Positions 18,284-29,433 of a DNA stretch of 38,534 bases are shown here, one piece after another. Origin of the DNA: Paracoccaceae bacterium (GTDB lineage Bacteria; Pseudomonadota; Alphaproteobacteria; Rhodobacterales; Rhodobacteraceae); NCBI GenBank assembly GCA_003551925.1, contig PUOA01000305.1, positions 1 to 38,534 of the forward strand, in the 5' to 3' direction. The notes under the pieces are model-generated. The model had not been told where the DNA came from and made no database searches. It saw only the letters and a program-made list of their open reading frames with translations. The position numbers were made by a program, and so were the translations under genes. Every line of letters starts with the position of its first letter. Positions within the stretch are counted from its first letter, which is position 1.

Positions 18284-19192
18284 TCAGTCCACCGCCCCGA
18301 GGTGCCGTGTCCCGCGCGCGCGGGCGAGCGCCATCTGCCGGTGGCGTTCGCGAAAGCCTGCGCGCTGCGCGTCGGTGAACTCGGCCACGCAGTTGTGGCA
18401 CTGCACGCCGGGCTCGTGGTCGGGGTGCTCCAGATCAGCGGGCGCGAGCGGGCGGCGGCAGGCGTGGCACAGGCTGTGCGGGCCTTCGCGCAGCCCGTGT
18501 TCCACCGACACGCGCCCATCGAACACGAAGCACGCGCCGTCCCAAAGGCTCTGCTCCTCGGGCACCTGTTCGAGGTATTTCAGGATGCCGCCGCGCAGGT
18601 GGTAGACATCCTCGACCCCCTGTCCCAGCAGATAGTTGGTCGATTTCTCGCATCGGATGCCGCCGGTGCAGAACATGGCGATGCGCTTGTTGTGAAAGCG
18701 GTGGCGGTTGGCCTGCCACCACGCCGGAAAATCGCGGAATCGCTCGGTGCCGGGGTCGATGGCGCCCCGAAAGGTGCCGATCGCGACCTCATAGGCGTTG
18801 CGGGTGTCGATCACCGCGACATCGGGCGCCGAAATCAGCGCGTTCCAGTCGGCGGGATCGACATGGTGCCCCGTGGCTGCGCGCGGGTCGACATCGGGCT
18901 GGCCCATGGTGACGATCTCGCGCTTCAGGCGCACCTTCATCCGGCCGAAGGGCATTTCGGTGGCGGTGCTTTCCTTCCACTCCAGGCCCGCGCAGCCGGG
19001 CAGGGCGCGCAGATGCGCGAGCACCGCATCGACGCCGGCGCGCGGCCCGGCGATGGTGCCGTTGACGCCCTCGCGCGCCAGCAGCAGCGACCCGCGCACC
19101 CCGTGCCGCGCGCACAGCGCCGCCAGCGGCCCGCGCAGCGCGTCGGGGTCTTCGAACCGGGTGAAGTGATAAAGGGCGGCCACGGTGATCAT
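18284..19192 (-). CDS. trhO: Oxygen-dependent tRNA uridine(34) hydroxylase
   Basis: TrhO (YceA) hydroxylates U34 of tRNAs towards 5-hydroxyuridine and its derivatives using O2. The 302-residue protein has the N-terminal YceA domain ([17 protein letters not shown]), a rhodanese-like domain with C175 in [17 protein letters not shown], and a C-terminal cysteine knuckle (CHACRRPL ... CHNCVAEF). The start at 19192 gives the usual N-terminus; the 553-codon track ORF is an upstream extension through another gene. It converges with tsaE and diverges from pncA. Confidence 0.95.
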   Translation of the reverse strand: MITVAALYHFTRFEDPDALRGPLAALCARHGVRGSLLLAREGVNGTIAGPRAGVDAVLAHLRALPGCAGLEWKESTATEMPFGRMKVRLKREIVTMGQPDVDPRAATGHHVDPADWNALISAPDVAVIDTRNAYEVAIGTFRGAIDPGTERFRDFPAWWQANRHRFHNKRIAMFCTGGIRCEKSTNYLLGQGVEDVYHLRGGILKYLEQVPEEQSLWDGACFVFDGRVSVEHGLREGPHSLCHACRRPLAPADLEHPDHEPGVQCHNCVAEFTDAQRAGFRERHRQMALARARGTRHLGAVD

Positions 19193-19306
19193 CCGGGCGG
19201 ATGTAGCCGCGCGCCCGGTCCCGCACAAGAGCCGCGGCGGCATTGACGCGCGCGCCCCTCGGGCGTAGCGATGGCGCGTCCCGCAAGGCCGCGAAAGGGG
19301 GTTCCG

Positions 19307-19906
19307 ATGACCGACACCGCGCTGATCGTGATCGATGTGCAGAGCGATTTCTGCCCCGGCGGCGCGCTTGCCGTCGCAGGCGGCGACCAGATCGTGCCGG
19401 GTGTCAACGCCCGCATGGCCGAGGCCGCGGCGATCGTGCTCACCCAGGACTGGCACCCCGCGGGCCACAGCTCGTTCGCCAGCCAGCACCCCGGCCGCGC
19501 GCCGATGGAGGTCACGCGGATGCCCTATGGCCCGCAGGTGCTGTGGCCCGATCACTGCGTGCAGGGCAGCCCCGGCGCGGCGTTCCACCCCGACCTGCAG
19601 ATCGACCGCGCCGAACTGATCATCCGCAAGGGGTTCCGCCCGGCCATCGACAGCTATTCGGCGTTCTTCGAGAACGACCACCAGACCCCGACCGGGCTGG
19701 AGGGGTATCTGCGCACGCGCGGGCTGATGCGGTTGCACATGGTGGGGCTGGCCACCGATTTCTGCGTGAAGTTCTCGGCGGTCGATGCCGCGAAACTGGG
19801 GTTCGAGGTCACGGTGGAGCTGGAGCTGTGCCGCGGGATCGACCTTGATGGCTCGATGGCCGCGGCGCTGGACGAGATGCGCGCCGCCGGCGTGGCGCTG
19901 GTCTGA
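19307..19906 (+). CDS. pncA: Nicotinamidase
   Basis: PncA hydrolyses nicotinamide to nicotinate and ammonia in NAD salvage. The 199-residue isochorismatase-fold enzyme has catalytic D10 ([12 protein letters not shown]), K108 (IIRKGFRP) and C153 ([13 protein letters not shown]), and metal ligands in [13 protein letters not shown]. An AAAGGGGG motif precedes the ATG at 19307; the track start 12 codons earlier is not needed. pncB starts 19 bases after the stop, so the two salvage steps are cotranscribed. Confidence 0.95.
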   Translation: MTDTALIVIDVQSDFCPGGALAVAGGDQIVPGVNARMAEAAAIVLTQDWHPAGHSSFASQHPGRAPMEVTRMPYGPQVLWPDHCVQGSPGAAFHPDLQIDRAELIIRKGFRPAIDSYSAFFENDHQTPTGLEGYLRTRGLMRLHMVGLATDFCVKFSAVDAAKLGFEVTVELELCRGIDLDGSMAAALDEMRAAGVALV

Positions 19907-19925
19907 GACGGCGGGGGGCGGGGGC

Positions 19926-21221
19926 ATGACCACCGATATCTCCACCCGGGTCTACAACCACCGCTGGAAGCTGGACCCGATCGTGCGGTCGCTGATCGAT
20001 ACCGATTTCTACAAGCTCCTGATGTGCCAGTCGGTGTTCACCAACCGCCCCGACACGCGCGTCACCTTCAGCCTGATCAACCGCTCGGCCGATGTGCCGC
20101 TGGCGCGCCTGATTGACGAGGGCGAGCTGCGCGAGCAGCTGGACCACATCCGGTCGCTGTCGCTCTCGCGCGGGGAGTCCACCTTCCTGCGCGGCAACAC
20201 CTTCTACGGCAAGCGCCAGATGTTCCGCCCCGATTTCATGGAATGGTTCGAGGCGTTCCGCATGCCGTCCTACCACCTGGAGCGCGTGGGCGATCAGTAT
20301 GAACTGACGTTCGAAGGGTCGTGGCCCGAGGTCATGCTGTGGGAGATCCCGGCGCTTGCGGTGCTGATGGAGCTGCGCTCGCGCGCGGTGCTCAACCGGC
20401 TGGGGCGGTTCGAATTGCAGGTGCTCTATGCCCGCGCGATGACCAAGCTGTGGGAGAAGATCGAGCGGCTCAATCGCCTCGATACGCTGCGCATCGCCGA
20501 TTTCGGCACGCGGCGGCGGCATTCCTTCCTGTGGCAGGACTGGTGCGTGCAGGCGATGCTCGAAGGGCTGGGCGAGCGTTTCGTCGGCACCTCGAACTGC
20601 CTGATCGCGATGCGCCGCGAAGTCGAGGCCATCGGCACCAACGCCCATGAACTGCCCATGGTCTATGCCGCGCTGGCCGAGGGCGACGACGCGCTCGCGC
20701 GCGCGCCCTATCAGGTGCTGGCCGACTGGCACGCCGAGCATTCGGGCAATCTGCGGATCATCCTGCCCGACACCTTCGGCAGCGCCGGGTTTCTGGAGCG
20801 CGCGCCCGACTGGCTGACCGGCTGGACGGGAATGCGGATCGATTCGGGGCGCCCGGAACTGGGCGGCGAGATGGCGATCGACTGGTGGACGCGGCGCGGC
20901 GAGGACCCGCGCGAGAAGCTGCTCATCTTCTCGGACGGGCTGGATGCGGACCGGATCGAAAGCCTGCACCAGCGCTTTGCGGGCCGGGTGCGCGTCAGCT
21001 TCGGCTGGGGGACGCTGCTGACCAACGATTTCCGCGGGCTGCTGGCCGACGATGCGCTGGCGCCGTTTTCGCTGGTGTGCAAGGCGGTGGCGGCGAATGG
21101 CCGGCCCACGGTCAAGCTGTCGGACAACCCCAACAAGGCGATGGGCCCCGCCACCGAGATCGACCGCTACAAGCGCGTCTTCGGCGTGGGCGCACAGGAG
21201 GCGCTGACGGTCGAGGTGTAG
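19926..21221 (+). CDS. pncB: Nicotinate phosphoribosyltransferase
   Basis: PncB makes nicotinate mononucleotide from nicotinate and PRPP with ATP hydrolysis, the step after PncA. The 431-residue protein has [11 protein letters not shown] near the N-terminus, [14 protein letters not shown] and [10 protein letters not shown] in the core, the TNAHELPM segment that contains the autophosphorylated histidine in this family, RIDSGRPE, and the C-terminal [13 protein letters not shown]. The ATG at 19926 is chosen over the track start because it fits the family N-terminus and follows a GGGGGCGGGGG purine run. Confidence 0.95.
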   Translation: MTTDISTRVYNHRWKLDPIVRSLIDTDFYKLLMCQSVFTNRPDTRVTFSLINRSADVPLARLIDEGELREQLDHIRSLSLSRGESTFLRGNTFYGKRQMFRPDFMEWFEAFRMPSYHLERVGDQYELTFEGSWPEVMLWEIPALAVLMELRSRAVLNRLGRFELQVLYARAMTKLWEKIERLNRLDTLRIADFGTRRRHSFLWQDWCVQAMLEGLGERFVGTSNCLIAMRREVEAIGTNAHELPMVYAALAEGDDALARAPYQVLADWHAEHSGNLRIILPDTFGSAGFLERAPDWLTGWTGMRIDSGRPELGGEMAIDWWTRRGEDPREKLLIFSDGLDADRIESLHQRFAGRVRVSFGWGTLLTNDFRGLLADDALAPFSLVCKAVAANGRPTVKLSDNPNKAMGPATEIDRYKRVFGVGAQEALTVEV

Positions 21222-21442
21222 CGCGAAGGGCGCCGTCAGCAGGCGGCTCCGGAACGCGACACCAGCCGCTGCCCGCCGCGAAAACCGCGCATCGCCCCGG
21301 CGCGCGCATGGACCTGGGTGCGGCAACGCGACAGCGCGGCGACGGGATGCCCGGGCCGGGGGGCGTCATGCCGGTCTTCACCCCATGACGGCAAGGCTGT
21401 GCGCCTGCCGCCGCCCCCCCCACCGGGTTCGCCGCGCCTGCA
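21222..21442. other. Convergent gap between pncB and oppC
   Basis: This 221-base gap holds no convincing gene. I see one small hairpin, CGTCATG / CATGACG with a 14-base loop near 21364-21391, and no T-tract terminator for either gene. The rest is GC-rich sequence without clear structure. Confidence 0.4.
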
Positions 21443-22390
21443 TCAGCGGCCGCGGATGCGTGGGTCGAGCGCGTCGCGCAGCCCGTCGCCGATGTAGTTC
21501 ACGCTCAGCACGGTGAGCGAGATGAACACGCCGGGCCAGACCACGCGGGCGGGATACTGCTCGATCCAGTCGCGGCCATCATAGAGGATCCGCCCCCAGG
21601 TCGGAAAATCCGGCGGGAAGCCGAGGCCGAGGAAGGACAGCGCCGATTCGGTGATGATCGCGGTGGCGATGCCCAGCGTGGCCGACACCATGATCGGCGA
21701 CATCACGTTGGGCAGGATGTGGCGCGTGTTGATCCGCCGCGAGGGCGTGCCGATCGAGCGCGCGGCCAGGACGAATTCGCGCTCCTTCAGCGCCAGCACG
21801 TCGCCGCGCACGATCCGCGCGGTCTGCATCCAGCTGGTGATGGCGATGGCGAACACGATCAGCAGGAACACCCCCGTCGCCTGCCCGAACATGCCTTCGA
21901 GCGTGTCGCGGAACAGCGTGACCAGGATCAGCAGCAAGGGCAGCAGCGGCAGCGCCAGGAACAGATCGGTGAGCCGCATCAGCGGGCCGTCCATCGGCTT
22001 GAAATACCCCGCCAGCACCCCGATCAGCGTGCCCAGCAGCAGCCCCAGCAGCATCGCCACCAGCCCCACCGCAACCGAGACGCGCCCGCCATACATCATC
22101 CGCGCCAGGATATCGCGGCCCAACTGGTCGGTGCCCATCGGGTGCGCCCAGCTCGAGCCCTGATTGCGCGAGCGGATATCGATCAGGCCGGGATCGACCG
22201 CCCAGATCCACGGACCGGCGGTGACGAACAGCAGGATCGAGATGAACACGATCATCCCCGCCAGCGCGCCCTTGTGGGTCTTGAACTGGTCCCAGACGTC
22301 CCACCACTGGTTGCGCGGCGGGCGCAGGTCGTGGACGTCCTCGGCCGGGGGCGGCGGGGTGCCCGAAGGCTGCATCGAGGCGTCAGTCAT
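21443..22390 (-). CDS. Opp/Dpp-type ABC transporter permease (OppC-like)
   Basis: This is a 315-residue inner-membrane subunit of a peptide-type importer. A Pro-rich cytoplasmic N-terminus is followed by six predicted membrane segments, starting with the OppC_N segment (KGALAGMIVFISILLF). The GTDQLGRDILARMMYGGRVS loop and the EAA-type coupling loop (AARSIGTPSRRINTRHILPN) are typical. The start overlaps the OppB-like stop by eight bases. It is the last gene of the operon. Confidence 0.93.
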   Translation of the reverse strand: MTDASMQPSGTPPPPAEDVHDLRPPRNQWWDVWDQFKTHKGALAGMIVFISILLFVTAGPWIWAVDPGLIDIRSRNQGSSWAHPMGTDQLGRDILARMMYGGRVSVAVGLVAMLLGLLLGTLIGVLAGYFKPMDGPLMRLTDLFLALPLLPLLLILVTLFRDTLEGMFGQATGVFLLIVFAIAITSWMQTARIVRGDVLALKEREFVLAARSIGTPSRRINTRHILPNVMSPIMVSATLGIATAIITESALSFLGLGFPPDFPTWGRILYDGRDWIEQYPARVVWPGVFISLTVLSVNYIGDGLRDALDPRIRGR

Positions 22391-23390
22391 AGCGGATCCT
22401 CGGGTCCAGGATGCCGTAGAGCACGTCGGCGATCAGGTTGAACAGCACGATCAGGATCGCGAAGATGAAGGTGATGGTCTGCACCATCGGCCAGTCGCTG
22501 ACATAGATCGCGCGGATCAGCGCATCTCCCAGCCCGTTCACGCGAAAGATCTGTTCGGTGATGATCGCGCCGGTGAACACCGTGGGAATGCCGATGGCGA
22601 TCACGGTCACGACCGGGATCATCGAGTTGCGCAGCACATGCACCAGCACCACGGTCTTTTCGCGCAGCCCCTTGGCGCGCGCGGTGCGCACATAGTCCTG
22701 GTTGAGGTTGTCGAGCATCGAGGCGCGCATGAAGCGGCTGATCTGGCTGGCGTTGAACAGCGCGAGCACCGCCACGGGCATGGCGATCTGGCGGACCTGG
22801 AACACGAAGCTGTCCCAGTCGCGCACCTGATGCGTGGTGTCATACATCGACGGGAACCACCCCAGCCAGACCGAGAAGATCAGGATGAAGACCACCCCGG
22901 TAAAGAAGGTCGGCACCGAAAACCCCACCATCGACACGAAGGTGCCGGCCTGGTCGAACCACGAATACTGCCGGTAGGCCGAGATCACGCCGATCGGCAC
23001 CGCGATCAGGATGCCGAACAGATAGCCCAGCCCCACGACCCACAGCGTCTGCGGCATCCGTTGCACGATGATGTCCCCCACCGGCGAGCGGGTCTGCCAC
23101 GACAGGATGCGCGGGCCTTCGACCCCGATGTTCCAGCCGGTGGCGTTGGCGATCATGTGCGAGGGTTCGACCACCACCATCATGTGCAGCCATTTGACAT
23201 ACCGCACCAGCACCGGATCGCCCAGGCCCAGCGCAAGGCGCATCTGCTCGCGCACCTCGGGGGGGATGGTCAGCGGCAGGCTGGCGGTCGGATCGCCCGG
23301 CGCCATGTCCAGCATCAGGAACACGATGAGCGAGATCACCAGCACGGTGGGCACGGCAAAGGCCAGCCGGCGAAGGGTGTAGTTGAGCAT
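22383..23390 (-). CDS. Opp/Dpp-type ABC transporter permease (OppB-like)
   Basis: This is a 335-residue permease with the OppB N-terminus MLNYTLRRLAFAVPTVLVIS, six predicted membrane helices and the EAA loop DYVRTARAKGLREKTVVLVHVLRNSMIP. The ATG at 23390 gives this standard N-terminus; the track ORF is ten codons longer. It lies 84 bases behind the binding-protein gene, and a GC hairpin sits in that gap, which may lower permease expression relative to the binding protein. Confidence 0.93.
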   Translation of the reverse strand: MLNYTLRRLAFAVPTVLVISLIVFLMLDMAPGDPTASLPLTIPPEVREQMRLALGLGDPVLVRYVKWLHMMVVVEPSHMIANATGWNIGVEGPRILSWQTRSPVGDIIVQRMPQTLWVVGLGYLFGILIAVPIGVISAYRQYSWFDQAGTFVSMVGFSVPTFFTGVVFILIFSVWLGWFPSMYDTTHQVRDWDSFVFQVRQIAMPVAVLALFNASQISRFMRASMLDNLNQDYVRTARAKGLREKTVVLVHVLRNSMIPVVTVIAIGIPTVFTGAIITEQIFRVNGLGDALIRAIYVSDWPMVQTITFIFAILIVLFNLIADVLYGILDPRIRYD

Positions 23391-23428
23391 CGGCGGGTGC
23401 CCCGCGGGTTGCGGCGTCAATCACGGAT

Positions 23429-23459
23429 GCCCGCCCCGGCGGCGCTGGCCGGGGCGGGC
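23429..23459 (-). other. GC-rich stem-loop between the oppA- and oppB-like genes
   Basis: GCCCGCCCCGGC and GCCGGGGCGGGC form a perfect 12-bp stem with a seven-base loop. It begins 15 bases after the binding-protein stop codon and is not followed by a U-tract in the direction of transcription. In ABC operons such structures commonly protect the binding-protein mRNA from 3' decay or cause partial termination. Confidence 0.7.
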
Positions 23460-23474
23460 GGGGTCAGGGGTGGA

Positions 23475-25190
23475 TCACTCCTCGATCCGGTACCATTCGG
23501 CCTGGTTCCAGTGCTCGGAATCCCAGACGTTCATGACGATCCCGCCGACGGTGGTCGATGCCGCCGACACCCGGCCGCGCGCGACCAGCGGCAGATGCGC
23601 GAAGTCCTGCACGAACATGTCGTTGAGCGCGATCACCAGCTCGACCCGCCGGTCGGGGTCGGGCTCGCGGTTCAGTTCGGACCAGAGCGCGTCATACTCC
23701 TCGTTGCAGTAACGGTTGATGTTCTGGCCCTGCCACTGGGTGTCGGGCTGCGGCTCGCGTCCGCAGCGGCGCTGTTCCAGGTGCGGCGTGGGGTCGGTGC
23801 CCTCGAACAGCGAGGCATACATCTGCACATCGGCGTAGAACTTCAGATAGGTGTCCGGGCTGCCCGGGTCCGATCCGAAGAACACACCGGCGTCGATGTT
23901 GCGCAGCCGCGTGTCGATGCCGATCTCGCGCCACCACTGCTGGATCAGCGCCTGGAAGTCCTGCCGCACGGCGTTGGTCGAGGTCTGGAACAGCAGCTCC
24001 AGCCGCTCGCCATCCCTGGTGCGGATGCCGTCGGAGCCCATCTCCCAGCCGGCCTCGTCCAGCAGCTCGTTGGCGCGGTCGATGTCCTGCACAAGGCACG
24101 CGTCGTTGTTGGGCGAGGCCATCGCCGGCGGCGCGACGATGAAGTTGCAGGTCGGCTGGCCCATCGGGCCGAAGCCGATCTCGGTCAGCAATTCGCGGTC
24201 GATGGCCAGCGACAGCGCCTCGCGCACGCGGATGTCCGACAGGATCGGGTGCGGGTGCTGACGGGTCGCGCGCTCGCCCTCGGGCAGGCTGGGCGAGGGG
24301 TCGGTGAAGTTGATCTCGATCCGCTCCATCAGCGGGCCGAAATCGACCAGCAGCTCGCCGCGGCCGCCAGCCTCCATCTGCTCGATCACCTCGGGGGCGA
24401 GCTGCAGGTTCCATGCGTAGTCCATCTCGCCGGTCTGGAACACGGCGCGCGCGGCACCCGCCGCGTCACCGCCGCCCGCCCAGGTGATGGTCTGGAAATA
24501 GGGCTGCGTGGGCACGCGGTAGTTGGGGTTGGCTTCGAACTGCACCACGTCGTTGGGCCGGAAATCGGTGACCACATAAGGCCCGGTGCCGATCGGGGCG
24601 AAGTTCGCATCGGTGCATTCGGGCGCGCGGGTGCCGGTGCAGTCCTGGAACTGCGCGCGTTGGATGATCGGCGAGCCCGCGCCCACGAAGGGCAGATAGG
24701 GGTTCGGGGTCGCGTCCTCGAAGCTCACCACGATGGTGCGGTCGTCCACGGCCTCGACGCTCTCGACGCCGGCGAAGCGGTCGCGATAGGCGCACCCGCC
24801 TTCGGGGTGGGTGCAGTATTCCCAGGTGAACACCACGTCATCGGCGGTCACCTCGGTTCCGTCGGACCACAGAAGCCCCTCGGACAGCACCCAGGTGATC
24901 GATTTCAGATCCTCGCTCACGCCGCCATTGTCCAGCGTCGGAACCTCGTCCACCAGCCACGGGGTCAGCTCGCCCATGTTGTCGAAGCGCGCCAGCGGCT
25001 CCAGCACGATCGAGGCGGCGTTCATCTCCTTGGTGCCGCCGGACAGGAAGACGTTCATGGTCGAAATGGCTTGCCAGTAGATCATGTTCAGATGACCCGA
25101 CGAGCCGCGCTCGCGCTCCTGGGCCAGGGCCATGCCGGGGATCAGCGCCGCGGCGGCGACCGCGCCCATCAATGCCGTTCTGTGTCTCAT
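23475..25190 (-). CDS. Family 5 peptide-type ABC transporter substrate-binding protein
   Basis: This is a 571-residue periplasmic binding protein with signal peptide [25 protein letters not shown] mature SBP_bac_5 domain follows ([21 protein letters not shown], then [23 protein letters not shown], and [25 protein letters not shown]). AAGGAGAGG precedes the ATG. The start overlaps the stop of the ATPase gene upstream (ATGA). Peptides or peptide-like solutes are likely, but family members also bind sugars, nickel or opines. Cysteine pairs (CTHPEGGC and CTGTRAPEC) may form disulfides. Confidence 0.93.
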   Translation of the reverse strand: MRHRTALMGAVAAAALIPGMALAQERERGSSGHLNMIYWQAISTMNVFLSGGTKEMNAASIVLEPLARFDNMGELTPWLVDEVPTLDNGGVSEDLKSITWVLSEGLLWSDGTEVTADDVVFTWEYCTHPEGGCAYRDRFAGVESVEAVDDRTIVVSFEDATPNPYLPFVGAGSPIIQRAQFQDCTGTRAPECTDANFAPIGTGPYVVTDFRPNDVVQFEANPNYRVPTQPYFQTITWAGGGDAAGAARAVFQTGEMDYAWNLQLAPEVIEQMEAGGRGELLVDFGPLMERIEINFTDPSPSLPEGERATRQHPHPILSDIRVREALSLAIDRELLTEIGFGPMGQPTCNFIVAPPAMASPNNDACLVQDIDRANELLDEAGWEMGSDGIRTRDGERLELLFQTSTNAVRQDFQALIQQWWREIGIDTRLRNIDAGVFFGSDPGSPDTYLKFYADVQMYASLFEGTDPTPHLEQRRCGREPQPDTQWQGQNINRYCNEEYDALWSELNREPDPDRRVELVIALNDMFVQDFAHLPLVARGRVSAASTTVGGIVMNVWDSEHWNQAEWYRIEE

Positions 25191-26259
25191 GCGTCCTCTC
25201 CTTGCTGGATGCTTGTATTCGTTGGGGTGGCGCCGGTTGATCCGGCGCTCTGGTCGTGCGCGGCGCTGTCAGCCTCGAGAAGGTGGCAGGCCACGAAATG
25301 CCCGGGCCGATGCTCGCGGTAGGGCGGATCGACCCGGTGGCAGATCTCCATCACCTTGGGGCAGCGCGTGCAGAAATTGCAGCCCTTTGGCGGATTGGCG
25401 GGCGAGGGCACGTCGCCCTTGAGGATGATGCGCTCCACCCGCGCCTCGAGCGCGGGGTCGGGCTCGGGGACGGCGGACATCAGCGCCTCGGTGTAGGGGT
25501 GCAGCGGGCGCTCATAAAGCGCGTCGCGGTCGGCGAGTTCCACGATCTTGCCCAGATACATCACCGCCACGCGGTCGGCGATATGGCGCACCATGCTCAG
25601 GTCGTGGCTGATGAACATGTAGGTCAGCCCGAAGTCGTCCTGCAGCTTCTCAAGCAGGTTCACCACCTGGGCCTGGATCGACACGTCGAGCGCGGCGATG
25701 GGTTCGTCGCAAACGATGAACCTGGGGTTCAGCGCCAGCGCGCGCGCGATCCCGATCCGCTGGCGCTGCCCGCCCGAGAACGCGTGCGGGTAGCGGTTGG
25801 CGAAGTTGCGGTTCAGTCCGACCGCGTCCATCAGCTCGAACACCCGCTCCAGCCGTGCCTTGCCCGACAGCTTGCCGTGTTCTTCCAGTGGCTCGGCGAT
25901 GATGCCCGCCACGGTCATGCGCGGGTTCAGACACGCCTGCGGGTCCTGGAACACCATCTGCATCGCCGGGCGCATCCGGCGCAGCGAGGACTGGCCCATG
26001 GTGCCGATCTCGGTCCCGTCGATCCTGATCGAGCCTTCGGTGATGTCATAAAGCCGCAGCACCGCGCGCCCGCAGGTGGACTTGCCGCAGCCGGATTCGC
26101 CCACGATGCCAAGCGTTTCGCCCTCGTAGATGTCGAAGCTGACATCGTCGACCGCCTTGATCGCGCCGACCTTCCGGCGCAGCAGCCCGCCCGCGATGGG
26201 GAAGTGCATCTTGAGGTTCTTCACCTCGACCAGCTTCTTGCGCGGGCGCGCGGGGGCGC

Positions 26260-26263
<4 letters not shown>
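25187..26263 (-). CDS. Opp/Dpp-type ABC transporter ATP-binding protein (OppF/DppF-like)
   Basis: This is a 358-residue ATPase with Walker [14 protein letters not shown], signature [19 protein letters not shown], Walker [15 protein letters not shown], and the oligopeptide-transporter C-terminal domain with its cysteine cluster ([15 protein letters not shown]). That cluster is the position reported to hold an iron-sulfur cluster in some Opp ATPases. It overlaps the OppD-like stop and the binding-protein start, four bases each. It forms a heterodimer with the OppD-like subunit. Confidence 0.94.
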
Positions 26264-27261
<998 letters not shown>

Positions 27262-27405
27262 CTATCCCTCCCCGGGACGTATGAGATCGTTGACAAGCAA
27301 GGTCTTGCGCCTCGCCTTGCCAAAAGCATGGCCGATTTCTGCAATGCCTGACAAGCGGTTTTCCCGGGCTCTGCGCAAATCGCGGGCAACCTGCCGGAAC
27401 TGCAC

Positions 27406-27436
27406 AAAAAAACCCCCGGCACGGGGCCGGGGGTTT
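27406..27436 (-). terminator. Intrinsic terminator of glnA
   Basis: On the minus strand CCCCCGGC and GCCGGGGG form the stem core around a five-base loop, extended by A-T pairs, and are followed by TTTTTTT. It begins about 20 bases after the glnA stop codon. It separates glnBA from the Opp-type operon on the same strand. Confidence 0.92.
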
Positions 27437-27456
27437 CGAAGCGCAACAGCCGTCGA

Positions 27457-28863
27457 TCAGCAGCTGTAATACAGCTGATACTCGATCGGGTGCGGGGTGT
27501 GCTCGTAGGCGTAGACCTCTTCCCACTTCAGCTCGATATAGCCGTCGAGCTGGCTCTTGGTGAACACGTCGCCCGCCAGCAGGAATTCGTGGTCGGCTTC
27601 CAGCGCGCCGATCGCCTCGCGCAGCGAGCCGCAGACGGTGGGGATGCCGGCCAGTTCCTCGGGGGGCAGGTCATAGAGATCCTTGTCCGAAGCCTCGCCC
27701 GGGTCGATCTTGTTCTTGATCCCGTCGATCCCGGCCATCAGCAGCGCCGAGAACGCCAGATACGGGTTGCAGGACGGATCGGGGAAGCGGGCCTCGACGC
27801 GCTTGGCCTTGGGGCTTTCCGACCACGGAATCCGGATCGAGGCCGAACGGTTGCGCGCCGAATAGGCCAGCAGCACGGGGGCCTCGAAGCCCGGGATCAG
27901 GCGCTTGTAGCTGTTGGTCGAGGGGTTGGTGAACGCGTTCAGCGCCTTGGCGTGCTTGAGGATGCCGCCGATGAACCACAGCGCCTCCTGGCTGAGATCG
28001 GCGTATTTGTCGCCCGCGAAGAGCGGCTTGCCGTCTTTCCAGATCGACATGTTGCAGTGCATGCCGGTGCCGTTGTCGCCCTTGATGGGCTTGGGCATGA
28101 AGGTCGCGGTGCGGCCATAGGCGTGGGCCACGTTGTGCACGACATACTTGTATTTCAGCAGCTCGTCCGACTGCTTGGTCAGCGAGTTGAAGATCAGCCC
28201 CAGCTCGTGCTGGCACGAGGCGACCTCGTGGTGATGCTTGTCCACGTTCATGCCCATTTCCTTCATGGTGGTGAGCATTTCCGAACGCAGATCCATCCCG
28301 CCATCGGTGGGGTTGACCGGGAAGTAGCCGCCCTTCAGGCCCGGGCGGTGGCCCATGTTGCCCTGTTCGTATTCGGTGTCGGTGTTCCACGACCCGTCGA
28401 TGGCGTCGACCTCGTAGGACACCTTGTTGGTGGCGACCTGGAAGCGCACGTCATCGAACACGAAGAACTCGGCCTCGGGGCCGAAATAGGCGGTGTCGCC
28501 GATGCCGCTGGACTTCAGGTAGGCCTCGGCCTTGACGGCGGTGCCGCGGGGGTCGCGGTCATAGTGCTCGCCGGTGTCGGGCTCCAGGATGTTGCAGTGC
28601 AGGCAGATGGTCTTTTCGGCGTAGAACGGGTCGACATAGGCGCTGTCGGTGTCGGGCATCAGCTTCATGTCCGACTGGTCGATCGACTTGAACCCGGCGA
28701 TGGACGAGCCGTCGAACATCAGGCCTTCCTCGAGGAAGTCCTCATCGACCTGGTCGGCCATCATGGTGACATGCTGCAGCCGGCCGCGCGGGTCGGTGAA
28801 GCGGATGTCGACGTATTTGGCGTCCTCGCTCTTGATCAGGTTCAGAACGTCAGAGGTGCTCAT
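27457..28863 (-). CDS. glnA: Type I glutamine synthetase
   Basis: GlnA makes glutamine from glutamate, ammonia and ATP. The 468-residue GSI-beta protein has [26 protein letters not shown], the ATP-site segment [30 protein letters not shown] and the adenylylation site [10 protein letters not shown] with its tyrosine. The last feature means control by GlnE adenylyltransferase is expected. It follows glnB by 57 bases on the same strand, the standard alphaproteobacterial glnB-glnA operon. Confidence 0.98.
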   Translation of the reverse strand: MSTSDVLNLIKSEDAKYVDIRFTDPRGRLQHVTMMADQVDEDFLEEGLMFDGSSIAGFKSIDQSDMKLMPDTDSAYVDPFYAEKTICLHCNILEPDTGEHYDRDPRGTAVKAEAYLKSSGIGDTAYFGPEAEFFVFDDVRFQVATNKVSYEVDAIDGSWNTDTEYEQGNMGHRPGLKGGYFPVNPTDGGMDLRSEMLTTMKEMGMNVDKHHHEVASCQHELGLIFNSLTKQSDELLKYKYVVHNVAHAYGRTATFMPKPIKGDNGTGMHCNMSIWKDGKPLFAGDKYADLSQEALWFIGGILKHAKALNAFTNPSTNSYKRLIPGFEAPVLLAYSARNRSASIRIPWSESPKAKRVEARFPDPSCNPYLAFSALLMAGIDGIKNKIDPGEASDKDLYDLPPEELAGIPTVCGSLREAIGALEADHEFLLAGDVFTKSQLDGYIELKWEEVYAYEHTPHPIEYQLYYSC

Positions 28864-28920
28864 CGCTTGTTCATCCCTTTGCTGTTGTGGGGTATGGGTC
28901 TGGGGTTCGGGGCGCCGCGC

Positions 28921-29295
<375 letters not shown>

Positions 29296-29359
29296 TCAGA
29301 CCATTTCGGCGTGACAGGGACAATGCGTGCTGCCCCCGGGGCGAGGGCCTGCGGAGTGG

Positions 29360-29389
29360 ATTCTGTGGCGGCGCCCGAAATTTGTGCAA
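29360..29389 (-). promoter_or_regulatory. Candidate glnB promoter
   Basis: On the minus strand TTGCAC and CAGAAT are spaced by 18 bases, about 100 bases before the glnB start. A partly symmetric GCGCCATTTTGCAC segment overlaps the -35 and has some resemblance to NtrC-type sites. Both are weak matches judged by eye. Confidence 0.3.
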
Positions 29390-29433
29390 AATGGCGCTTT
29401 GGTGGGCAGTTTTGAAATCCTGGATGCGCGGCC

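Noticed and set aside
18284-19945. 553-codon ORF as a longer TrhO
   Set aside because: The extra N-terminus is antisense to pncA; homologous TrhO proteins start at [10 protein letters not shown].
22164-25322. 1052-codon plus-strand ORF antisense to the opp operon
   Set aside because: Low-complexity His/Arg/Asp-rich shadow of three well-defined genes; no recognisable domain or ribosome site.
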